Below, piece by piece: positions 49,493 to 56,614 of a stretch of DNA of 64,000 nucleotides (its first letter is position 1; every line of letters starts with the position of its first letter). The notes under the pieces were generated by a model, which was given only the letters and a program-made list of their open reading frames with translations, was not told the origin of the DNA and searched no databases. The stretch is from Actinocatenispora sp036503555 (GTDB lineage: Bacteria > Actinomycetota > Actinomycetes > Mycobacteriales > Micromonosporaceae): assembly GCA_036503555.1 (NCBI GenBank), contig DASXWQ010000013.1, forward strand, positions 124,001 through 188,000, read 5' to 3'. The translations under genes and the position numbers were made by a program.

Positions 49493-50985
49493 GCCGGCTC
49501 GAACCGCCACGGCGCGCGGACCAGCGCGCACCCGTCGTACGCGAGCGCGGCGGCGAACCGCGGGTCGCGCGCCAGGCCGGCCACGTCCGCGCACACCGGG
49601 ACGGTCGGCGTCGCCGGTACGTGCCGCGGTGCCGCGGTGAGCACCCCCGCCGCCGACCGCAGCGACGTGTCGACGCATTGGCCCTCGCCGGTGCGTACCC
49701 GGTGCAGCAGCGCGGCCAGCACCCCCTCGACGCAGACCAGCGCGCCGAGCACGTCGGTCAGCGTGACCAGCGACGGCGTCGCCGGTACGCCCGCCGGGCC
49801 GAGCCGCGCCGCGAGCCCGCTCGCCGCCTGCACCACGTAGTCGGTGCCGACCGGCGGCGCGGTGCCGAACGTGTCGCCCCAGCCCGACGCGTACGCGTGG
49901 ACCAGGCCCGGGCGTACCGCGGCGAGGTCGGCGGCGTCCAGCGACCAGCGCGCGGCGCGGCCCGGCGCCCAGTTGTGCAGGAACACGTCGGCTCCGGCGA
50001 CCAGCTCGCGCAGCGCCGCACGACCGGCGGGCGTACCGAGGTCGGCCTCGACGACCCGCTTGTCCCGGTTCAGCGCGAGGAACCGGGCCGAGACCGCACC
50101 GGCCATCGGCGGTACGCCGCGCATCGGGTCGCCGCCCGGCGGCTCCACCCGCACCACGTCGGCGCCGAGCATCCGCAGCAGGTGACCGGCCAGCGGCCCC
50201 TGCACCCGCCGCGTCGCCTCCACCACCGTGAAACGCCGCAGCGGTGCGTCGCCCGGCGGCGGCCCGCCCGCCCCGGTACGGCCGAGCGGGGTGAAGCGCC
50301 ACGGCGGACCGGCCGGCACGGGCTCGGCGCGTACCTCGACCACGGAGACGCCCGCCGCGGCGCCGGCCGCCACGACCGCCGCGTACGGGCGGCGCCGCGT
50401 CGCGTCCGGCAGGTCCGCGGGCAGCACGCACGTCGCCGTGCCGAACCGGGCCTGGAACGGCGGCCAGCCGCGCCGTAGCGCGTCCGGCGGCGCGCCGAGC
50501 GCGGTCCAGAACGCCGCCCACGCCTCGGCGTACAGGGTTTCGATCTCGAACCGGATCCCGTCCGCCGACACGAACGGCGGCCCGTCGGGCAGCGCCCCCG
50601 GAACCGGGTCGGCGTCGGCGTCGGTGGTGGCGGCGGCGAGGTACTGGGCGACGGCGAGCAGGGCCGCCTGGGCGACGGACGTCGTGGCCCGCCGGTCCGG
50701 CCCGCCGCGGGCACGGTCGACGAGTACGGCGAGGGCGCCCTGCGCGGCGAGGACGCCGGCCAGCACCGACGCGTACGGCACGTGCAGCGGCTCGGGCCGG
50801 CCGTACCGGCGGCCGTGGACGGCGGCGAGCCCGCACGCCGCCTGCACGTCCGTCTCACCGGTGAACGGCAGCGCGACCGGCCCGGCCCAGGCAATGTCGA
50901 CCCGCGGCGGCCCCGGTACGCCGAGCGCGCGCAGGTGCGCGGCGGCGAGGTCGAGGGCGACCCGTGGCCGCACCGTGGTCAGCAC
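49489..50985 (-). CDS. CaiB/BaiF-type CoA-transferase (class III), double-length N-terminal extension
   Basis: A 498-residue protein. The C-terminal part from about 245 is a class III CoA-transferase: VVEATRRVQGPLAGHLLRML, then GADVVRVEPPGGDPMRG, FLALNRDKRVVEADLGTPAG and VGTDYVVQAASGLAARLGP, whose Asp corresponds to the catalytic Asp that forms the acyl anhydride. The N-terminal 240 residues resemble a second, degenerate CaiB domain (ALGVPGPPRVDIAWAGPVAL onward) with no clear active Asp. GTG 50985 has GGGAGG 7 nt upstream. It is cotranslated with the adenylating enzyme. Inference: the pair activates an acid, with the transferase moving CoA between acids or as an alternative route. Confidence 0.82.
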   Translation of the reverse strand: MLTTVRPRVALDLAAAHLRALGVPGPPRVDIAWAGPVALPFTGETDVQAACGLAAVHGRRYGRPEPLHVPYASVLAGVLAAQGALAVLVDRARGGPDRRATTSVAQAALLAVAQYLAAATTDADADPVPGALPDGPPFVSADGIRFEIETLYAEAWAAFWTALGAPPDALRRGWPPFQARFGTATCVLPADLPDATRRRPYAAVVAAGAAAGVSVVEVRAEPVPAGPPWRFTPLGRTGAGGPPPGDAPLRRFTVVEATRRVQGPLAGHLLRMLGADVVRVEPPGGDPMRGVPPMAGAVSARFLALNRDKRVVEADLGTPAGRAALRELVAGADVFLHNWAPGRAARWSLDAADLAAVRPGLVHAYASGWGDTFGTAPPVGTDYVVQAASGLAARLGPAGVPATPSLVTLTDVLGALVCVEGVLAALLHRVRTGEGQCVDTSLRSAAGVLTAAPRHVPATPTVPVCADVAGLARDPRFAAALAYDGCALVRAPWRFEPA

Positions 50986-51035
50986 CCGCGACCTCCCGAC
51001 ACGTCATGCGTCAGTACGACTGCGGACAGTAGCAG

Positions 51036-51890
51036 TCAGCGGTGCTCGTGGTGGCCGGTCTCGCCGACGACGATGCGGGCCAGGTCGGCCAGCGACCCCG
51101 TACCCGGCGCGAGGTAGTGGTCGTGGTCGGCGACGCCCGCGGTGGAGAACGGCCGGGCACCGAACGCCGGGTGCGTCGGCTGCCGGCCGTGCCCGAACCC
51201 CAGCACGCGTACGCCCGGCACCCGGCGGATCCAGTCGCCCGGCGCCCGCGCCGCCCACACCCGCGCGGTCGTACCGAGGCGGTCGGCGGACGCCACGCCC
51301 ATGCCCGGACTGCCGAACACGGCGAGGTCGCGTACCTGCGGCGGCAGCCGCGGCGCGGCAACGCCGATCACCACCGACCCGTAGCTGTGCCCGAGCAGCG
51401 TGATCGCCGCACCGGGGCGTACCGCAACCAGGTCGTCGACCAGGCGTACCAGCGCGGTCGCGCCCGCCGCGGCCCGCCGCCGGCGCGCCACCGCCAGCCC
51501 CAGCCCCGGCGGCGTGCGGTACCCGAGCCACGCGACCACCGCGACCCGGGCGTCCGGACGCGCCGCGCGGGCCGCCCGGTACAGCGCGTGCGCCTGCCGG
51601 GCCGGCGCCCGGTGCGGCAGGCCGCCCAGCCCGGTGTGGAAGTCGGCCAGCCGGCTGTCCGCCCCCGGCACCAGCACCGCGATCCGGTCCGCGCGCGACA
51701 GCTCGCCGTACACCCGGGCGGCCCGCCCGGCCGGGTCGAACAGCAGGTACCGCCCGGGCCAGTCCGGGTACCCGCTCGCGCGCAGCGCCGCCCGGCTCGC
51801 CGCGTACCGCAGCGCCAGTGTCACCCCGGGCTCGTCCGTCGGTGGGCTCGCGGTGTCGGTGCGGGGCGGGGTGGTGTGCACCGGGGTCAC
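51036..51890 (-). CDS. Alpha/beta hydrolase, DUF1023-like
   Basis: A 284-residue protein. RADRIAVLVPGADSRLADFH, then VAVVAWLGYRTPPG, and the nucleophile elbow ITLLGHSYGSVVIGVAA (GHSYGS) give the DUF1023-type alpha/beta hydrolase pattern. A late His-rich GVADHDHYLAPGT may carry the catalytic His. No signal peptide seen; N-terminal 25 residues are Pro/Thr-rich. GTG start at 51890 has no strong SD, so the start is uncertain. Substrate unknown. Confidence 0.78.
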   Translation of the reverse strand: MTPVHTTPPRTDTASPPTDEPGVTLALRYAASRAALRASGYPDWPGRYLLFDPAGRAARVYGELSRADRIAVLVPGADSRLADFHTGLGGLPHRAPARQAHALYRAARAARPDARVAVVAWLGYRTPPGLGLAVARRRRAAAGATALVRLVDDLVAVRPGAAITLLGHSYGSVVIGVAAPRLPPQVRDLAVFGSPGMGVASADRLGTTARVWAARAPGDWIRRVPGVRVLGFGHGRQPTHPAFGARPFSTAGVADHDHYLAPGTGSLADLARIVVGETGHHEHR

Positions 51891-52096
51891 GGTGCCGGGA
51901 GTGCGGTGCCGTGGGCATCGGCCGGCGGGCGGTAGCGCGGGGCAGGGTCACGGCACCCGCGGCCTACGCCGGCGGTACGCACCGCGGCGCGCGGCTGCGA
52001 CGCCGGGCCTACGCCCGCGGGCCGATGCCCCGCGGCGGGCGGTCACCTAGCGTCGTGGGCGTCAGATCCGTTGCCGCGCAACCGATGGAGCAGCCC

Positions 52097-52858
52097 ATGC
52101 CGCGCCTGTCCCGGGCCAGTGTCACCGCCGGCCTGGCGAACCTCGTCGCCCGCCGTACCTCGCTGCTGGACGTCGAGCTGACCACGCTGGGCGCGCTGGT
52201 CCGGCCCGGCGACGTGTGCGTGGACGTCGGGTCGGCGGCCGGCCTGTACTGCCAGGCGCTGTCGCACCTGGTCGGCCCGACCGGCGCGGTGCACAGCGTC
52301 GAGCCGGTGACGTTCTCGCACCCGTTCTGGACCCGGGTGCTCGGCGCGGCCCGCCGGCCGAACGTCCGGCACCACGCGGTGGCGCTCGGCCCGGACGAGG
52401 GCCGCGCCGCGATGCGCGTGCCGTACGACGCGCGCGGCCCCGCGACGAGCCGGTCCTTCCTCGACTGGCACAGCACCGGCCTCGGCTCGAACGACGAGTA
52501 CCCGCGGCACGAGGACGTCGCCGTCGACGTACGCACGCTCGACGGGCTCTGTGCGGGCCTGGACCGGGTCGACTTCGTCAAGATCGACGTGGAGGGCGGC
52601 GAGCTGCACGTGCTGCGCGGCGGCGAGCGTACCGTCGAGCGGTTCCGGCCGACGCTGCTCGTCGAGATCGAGGCGCGGCACACCGACCGGTACGCGTACG
52701 CCCCGGCGGACATCGTGGCGTGGCTGGCGGAGCGCGGGTACCGGATGTACGCGTGGCGGGACGGCTGGCGCCGCACCGACGTGGTCTGCCTGCACGCGAA
52801 CAACTACCTGTTCCGTCCCGGCACCGACCACAGTGGACGGCGGGCCGACAGGTCTTAG
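52097..52858 (+). CDS. FkbM-family methyltransferase
   Basis: A 253-residue SAM methyltransferase: VRPGDVCVDVGSAAGLYCQA (motif I), GAVHSVEPVTFSHPFWTRVL, VDVRTLDGLCAGLDRVDFVK, then IDVEGGELHVLRGG, the FkbM signature, and PTLLVEIEARH. FkbM enzymes O-methylate natural products, glycans or lipids. ATG 52097 is chosen because GGAG lies 7 nt before; ATG 52085 is possible. TAGCGT at 52048-52053 is a candidate -10. Divergent from the hydrolase and followed 10 bp later by a lysoplasmalogenase-like gene. Confidence 0.83.
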   Translation: MPRLSRASVTAGLANLVARRTSLLDVELTTLGALVRPGDVCVDVGSAAGLYCQALSHLVGPTGAVHSVEPVTFSHPFWTRVLGAARRPNVRHHAVALGPDEGRAAMRVPYDARGPATSRSFLDWHSTGLGSNDEYPRHEDVAVDVRTLDGLCAGLDRVDFVKIDVEGGELHVLRGGERTVERFRPTLLVEIEARHTDRYAYAPADIVAWLAERGYRMYAWRDGWRRTDVVCLHANNYLFRPGTDHSGRRADRS

Positions 52859-52861
52859 TCT
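52856..52861 (+). promoter_or_regulatory. -10 box (TAGTCT) of a probable leaderless transcript
   Basis: TAGTCT ends 7 nt before the ATG at 52869 and overlaps the FkbM stop. A -35-like TGGACG lies 16 bp upstream (52834-52839). No SD precedes the ATG, so this gene probably has its own leaderless promoter although it closely follows the FkbM gene. Confidence 0.5.
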
Positions 52862-52868
52862 GGTCGCC

Positions 52869-53531
52869 ATGACGCAACGGGGGAGCGCTCCGGCGCTGGT
52901 GTTGCTGGCGGCGTACGTGGCGTGTGCCGCGGTCGACCTGGTCGCCGTCGCCACGGCGAACGTGGCGTTGGAGCGGGTGGCGAAGCCGCTGCTGATGCCG
53001 ATCCTCGCCGGGTACCTGCTGGTGCGGGTCGGTGCGCGGCGGTCGGTGTGGCTGGTCGTGGTGTCGCTGGCGTTCGCGTGCGCGGGCGACGTCGCGTTGC
53101 TGGTCCCCGGCGGGTTGTGGTTCGGCGTGGGCATGTGCCTGTTCGCCGTGACCCACCTGTGCTACGTCGCGACCTTCGTACGCCTCGGTGCGCTGCGCGG
53201 GATGCTGCGCCGGGCGTGGATCCCCGCCGCGTACGGGGTGGCGTGGGTGGTGCTCGTGCTGGTGCTGCGGCCGCGGGTGTCGCTGGTGTTTCTCGTCGCG
53301 CTGGCACTGTACGGGCTGGTGCTGTTCGCGATGGGGACGACGTCGGCGTGCGTCGACCTCCTGCTCGGTCTCGGCGGCCTGCTGTTCTGCGTCTCCGACG
53401 TGGTCAACGGGCTGGGTGCCGGCGGCCTGCACCTGCCGCAGCACGACCTGGTGGTGATGGCGACCTACATCGTCGGGCAGGCGGTGCTGGTGGTCCGGTT
53501 CGGCGCGTTGACGCTGCGGCGGGCAGGCTGA
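52869..53531 (+). CDS. YhhN-family membrane protein, lysoplasmalogenase-like
   Basis: A 220-residue protein with seven to eight membrane helices. It follows the TMEM86/YhhN pattern: KPLLMPILAGYLLVR, FACAGDVALLV (conserved Asp), MCLFAVTHLCYVATF (conserved His) and LFCVSDVVNGLG (conserved SD). Characterised members hydrolyse the vinyl-ether bond of lysoplasmalogens. The bacterial substrate here is inferred. Start ATG and leaderless promoter as described at 52856. It converges on a small membrane-protein gene. Confidence 0.87.
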   Translation: MTQRGSAPALVLLAAYVACAAVDLVAVATANVALERVAKPLLMPILAGYLLVRVGARRSVWLVVVSLAFACAGDVALLVPGGLWFGVGMCLFAVTHLCYVATFVRLGALRGMLRRAWIPAAYGVAWVVLVLVLRPRVSLVFLVALALYGLVLFAMGTTSACVDLLLGLGGLLFCVSDVVNGLGAGGLHLPQHDLVVMATYIVGQAVLVVRFGALTLRRAG

Positions 53532-53544
53532 CCGCGCGGTCAGC
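53527..53544. terminator. 18-bp palindrome spanning two stop codons
   Basis: GCTGACCGCGCGGTCAGC is a perfect palindrome holding the TGA of the lysoplasmalogenase gene (53529-53531) and the stop of the 58-codon gene (53540-53542). It could form a compact bidirectional terminator. Confidence 0.45.
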
Positions 53545-53716
53545 GGATGTCGTGCGAGCGCAGGTATCCGATGATCAGCAGGACCAGCACCGAGACGCCG
53601 ATCAGCTTCCACAGCTTGCTCTTGATCTTGGCGTGGGTGGGTCCGCGGAACAGGATCAGCCCGACGGCGCCGACCAGGATCAGCACGCCGACGATCGCGC
53701 CCAGTGTGTTGATCAC
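53540..53716 (-). CDS. Small two-helix membrane protein (58 aa)
   Basis: From GTG 53716 a 58-codon frame encodes two hydrophobic helices: TLGAIVGVLILVGAVGLILF, a short basic loop RGPTHAKIKSKLWKL, then IGVSVLVLLIIGYL and SHDIR at the end. GAGGAGGAG lies 6 nt before the start, one of the best SD sites in the window, and codon use is typical. It is therefore very likely expressed. The Lys-rich loop between the helices should face the cytoplasm. Function unknown. Confidence 0.72.
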   Translation of the reverse strand: MINTLGAIVGVLILVGAVGLILFRGPTHAKIKSKLWKLIGVSVLVLLIIGYLRSHDIR

Positions 53717-53877
53717 GCCGGCTCCTCCTCGCCACCCGGGCGCCGGGCTCCGGCACCGCCTCCGAGGCTACCGGCACCACTCATGGCGTAGGCCACTGCC
53801 TCGGCCGCATTGACCTCAACCTCGCTTCAACTCCTAGCCTGGCGTCGTCGAACACGCACGAGCCCGAGGAGTACGAG

Positions 53878-54723
53878 ATGGAGCCGATCCTGGTCACCGG
53901 AGCGACCGGCAACGTGGGCGGCCAGGTGGTACGCCAGCTGACCGCGGCGGGCCTGCCGGTACGCGCGCTCACCCGGGACCCGGAGACCGCCCGGCTGCCC
54001 GACACCGTCGCGGCGGTACGCGGCGACCTGACGGACCCGGCGGGCCTGGAGTCGGTGCTGTCCGGTGTGGGTGCGGTGTTCCTGGTGTGGCCGTTCGGCG
54101 ACCCGGCCGGCGCCGACGAGGCCGTCGCCGTCCTCGCCGCGCACGCCCGCCGCGTGGTGTACCTGTCGTCGCTCGGCGCGGACCCCGACGCCGCCGGCAT
54201 CAACGGCATGCACGGCCGGCTGGAGGAACTGATCGAGACCTCCGACGTCGAGTCCTGGACGCACCTGCGGCCCGGCGGTTTCGCCGCGAACACCCTGGGC
54301 TGGGCGACCCAGGTACGGGCCGGCGACGAGGTGCGCGGACCGTACGCGGACCTGTCCCGGCCGCTGATCCACGAGGCCGACATGGCCGCCGTCGCGGTAC
54401 GCGCGCTCACCGGCGACGGCCACCACGGCGCCCGGTACCCGATGACCGGGCCGGCGCTCGTCAGCCAGGCCGAGCAGGTCGCCACGATCGGCGAGGTCCT
54501 CGGCCGGCCGCTGCGGTACGTGGAGACCGACCGCGCCGAGTCGCACCGCGACATGCTCGCCGCGGGCTGGCCCGCGTCCCTGGCCGACGGCGTACTCGAC
54601 GCGTGGGGCGCGATGCGGGAGCGGCCGGAGCCGGTGCTGGGCACGGTGGCGGAGCTGACGGGCCGGCCGGCGCGCACGTACCGGGACTGGGTGGTCGACC
54701 ACACCGCGGACTTCGGCGGCTGA
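53878..54723 (+). CDS. NmrA-like NAD(P)-binding protein
   Basis: A 281-residue atypical SDR: EPILVTGATGNVGGQVVRQL, LPVRALTRDPETARLPDTVA, GVGAVFLVWPFGDPAGADEA, WTHLRPGGFAANTLGWATQV and a C-terminus TYRDWVVDHTADF. Close in plan to 15019-15849 and 13366-14226. Start ATG has CGAGGAG upstream. Function probably NADPH-dependent reduction or redox sensing. It stands alone, 62 bp before the sigma-like chimera. Confidence 0.85.
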   Translation: MEPILVTGATGNVGGQVVRQLTAAGLPVRALTRDPETARLPDTVAAVRGDLTDPAGLESVLSGVGAVFLVWPFGDPAGADEAVAVLAAHARRVVYLSSLGADPDAAGINGMHGRLEELIETSDVESWTHLRPGGFAANTLGWATQVRAGDEVRGPYADLSRPLIHEADMAAVAVRALTGDGHHGARYPMTGPALVSQAEQVATIGEVLGRPLRYVETDRAESHRDMLAAGWPASLADGVLDAWGAMRERPEPVLGTVAELTGRPARTYRDWVVDHTADFGG

Positions 54724-54785
54724 CCGGCGCCGATCGGGCATGATCTCCTGCGGGAACCCGACCGCCGGTCCGGACAGGTACAGGT

Positions 54786-55835
54786 GTGGAGTTGTCGCAA
54801 CGGGCCCGGATCCGGGCCGGCGACCGTGCCTCGTTCGGCGCGGTCTTCGATGAGCACGCGTCCGCGGTCCACCGGTACGCGGTCCGGGTGACCGGCGACT
54901 GGGCCGGCGCCGAGGACGTCGTGTCGGTGACGTTCCTGGAGGCGTGGCGGCTGCGCGGCCGGTTACGCCCGGACGGCGGCAGCGTGCTGCCCTGGCTGTA
55001 CGGCATCGCGACGAACGTGCTGCGCAACCGGGCCCGGTCGGCCCGCCGGCACACCGCCGCCGGTACGCCCGACCCGGCGCACCACCGCGCCGCCCCGACG
55101 AGCACCGGCGTACCGGGGCTGACCGGGGACGAGACGGCGCCGCAACTGCTCGGCAAGGTCGCGCTGGCCTCCGCCGCCGGCCACACCGTGCCCGCCCGCG
55201 CCGACCAGTACGTGTACGTCCGCAGCACGGTGGCGTTCGCGTCGTACCCGGAGGGCGGCGGGGGCAAGGCGAAGGTCGACCGGCCACACCAGCGGCAGGT
55301 CTGGCTGTCCGTCGACGGCACGCACCCGGGGCGGCTCACCGAGCGCGGCGAGAACACGACGCTGGACCCGGTCCCGACGCCGACCGTGCACATGCCGACG
55401 TACGCGTACCTGAGGACGCTGCCGACCGATCCGGACCACCTGCTCGCGCTGGTCCACGCGGACTACGACGCGACGCCGAGCGGCCCCGGGCGCGACGCGG
55501 AGGCGTTCGTGGCGATCGGCGACCTGCTCCGCGAGTCGCTGGTACCGCCGACGCTCGCGGCGGGGCTGTACCGGGCGGCGGCGAAGATCCCGGGCGTGAC
55601 CGTGGTACGCACGGCGACGGACGCGGCCGGCCGTACCGGGGTGGCGGTGGCGATGGCCGACCCGAAGGCCGGCAGCCGGACCGAATGGATCTTCGACCGG
55701 GGCACGCTGGGGTTCCTCGGCGAACGCACCGTGCAGGTGGCGTCCGGCGACGCGTTCCCACCCGGTACGGTCACCGGCTCGTCGGCGGTGACCGACCGCG
55801 CGGTCGTCGACAGGCCCGGCCGGTTGCCGCGCTGA
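54786..55835 (+). CDS. Chimera: ECF sigma region 2 joined to CU044_5270-type domain
   Basis: A 349-residue single frame. Residues ~7-87 are an ECF sigma factor region 2: FGAVFDEHASAVHRYAVRVT, AEDVVSVTFLEAWRLRGR and LPWLYGIATNVLRNRAR. Region 4 is missing. From about 118 the protein is the extracellular part of a CU044_5270-family protein: LLGKVALASAAGH, DQYVYVRSTVAF, RQVWLSVDGTHPG, AAKIPGVTVVRTATDAAGRT and VAMADPKAGSRTEWIFDRGT. Normally these are two adjacent genes, the second membrane-anchored. Here region 4, the gap and the membrane segment are gone, so it looks like an in-frame deletion fusion. Whether the product works is unknown. GTG start at 54786. Confidence 0.75.
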   Translation: MELSQRARIRAGDRASFGAVFDEHASAVHRYAVRVTGDWAGAEDVVSVTFLEAWRLRGRLRPDGGSVLPWLYGIATNVLRNRARSARRHTAAGTPDPAHHRAAPTSTGVPGLTGDETAPQLLGKVALASAAGHTVPARADQYVYVRSTVAFASYPEGGGGKAKVDRPHQRQVWLSVDGTHPGRLTERGENTTLDPVPTPTVHMPTYAYLRTLPTDPDHLLALVHADYDATPSGPGRDAEAFVAIGDLLRESLVPPTLAAGLYRAAAKIPGVTVVRTATDAAGRTGVAVAMADPKAGSRTEWIFDRGTLGFLGERTVQVASGDAFPPGTVTGSSAVTDRAVVDRPGRLPR

Positions 55836-55915
55836 CCACGCGTCCCGCCCCGCCCGGTACGCGTGCGGGGCGGGGCTCGCTCTTGCGTGCGCGGGCCGCC
55901 TCGCGCAGAATCAGA

Positions 55916-55946
55916 TCTCACTTGGCTTGTGAAGTTTCGCATGAGA
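55916..55946. promoter_or_regulatory. Dyads upstream of the HAD-DhaKL operon
   Basis: TCAC-N7-GTGA (55918-55932), nested in a wider TCTCA/TGAGA dyad (55916-55920 and 55942-55946), in the AT-richest part of the operon leader, 11 bp before the ATG at 55957. A likely operator for a sugar-responsive repressor. The regulator gene is not in the window. Confidence 0.4.
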
Positions 55947-55956
55947 GGTGAGGTAA

Positions 55957-56610
55957 ATGGGCGGTGTCGGCGGGGCGGTCCTCGACCTCGACGGGGTGCT
56001 GGCCGACACCGAACACCTGTGGGAGGAGAGCTGGCGCGCCTGCGCTGGCGCCCGCTGGGACGGTGCGTACACCCGGGCGATGCAGGGCATGAGCGCACCG
56101 GAGTGGGCCGGCTACCTGGCGGCCCGCGTCGGTCGCGACGCCGCCGAGGTGCGCGCCGAGTGCGTCGGGTACGTGCTGGCCGCCCTCGACGCCGGCCGCG
56201 GCCCGCTGCTGCCCGGCGCCCGCGAGCTGGTCACCGACCTCGCCGCGGTGGTACCGCTCGGGTTGGCCTCGTCGGCCGCCCGCCCGGTCATCGACCGGAT
56301 CCTCACCGGCAACGGGCTCGACCACCTGTTCGCGGCGACCGTCTCCAGCGAGGAGGTCGCCCGCGGCAAGCCCGCCCCCGACGTGTACGCCGAGGCGGTC
56401 CGCCGGGTCGGTTTCCCTGGCGACGGGCTGGCGTTCGAGGACTCCGGCAACGGCATCCGCGCCGCCGCCGCGGCCGGCCTGCGCGTCATCGCGATCCCGA
56501 ACCGGCAGTACCCGCCCGCGGCCGACGCGCTCGCGCTCGCCGAGCACGTCGCGGCCGACCACGCCGACGCGCGTACCCACGCCCTGTCCCTCTTGGCCTG
56601 CGAGGAGTGA
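55957..56610 (+). CDS. HAD-superfamily phosphatase (beta-phosphoglucomutase-like)
   Basis: A 217-residue HAD subfamily IA protein. Motif I is GAVLDLDGVLADTEHLWEES (nucleophile Asp and acid/base Asp two residues on), motif II GLASSAARPVIDRIL (Ser), motif III Lys in EEVARGKPAPDVYAEAVRRV, motif IV LAFEDSGNGIRAAAAAG (ED pair). A C1-type helical cap lies between. It probably dephosphorylates or isomerises a small sugar phosphate of the operon. SD GAGGTGAGG. First gene of a run coupled to DhaK-DhaL (4 bp gap), RpiB and FGGY kinase. Confidence 0.88.
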   Translation: MGGVGGAVLDLDGVLADTEHLWEESWRACAGARWDGAYTRAMQGMSAPEWAGYLAARVGRDAAEVRAECVGYVLAALDAGRGPLLPGARELVTDLAAVVPLGLASSAARPVIDRILTGNGLDHLFAATVSSEEVARGKPAPDVYAEAVRRVGFPGDGLAFEDSGNGIRAAAAAGLRVIAIPNRQYPPAADALALAEHVAADHADARTHALSLLACEE

Positions 56611-56614
56611 ACCG

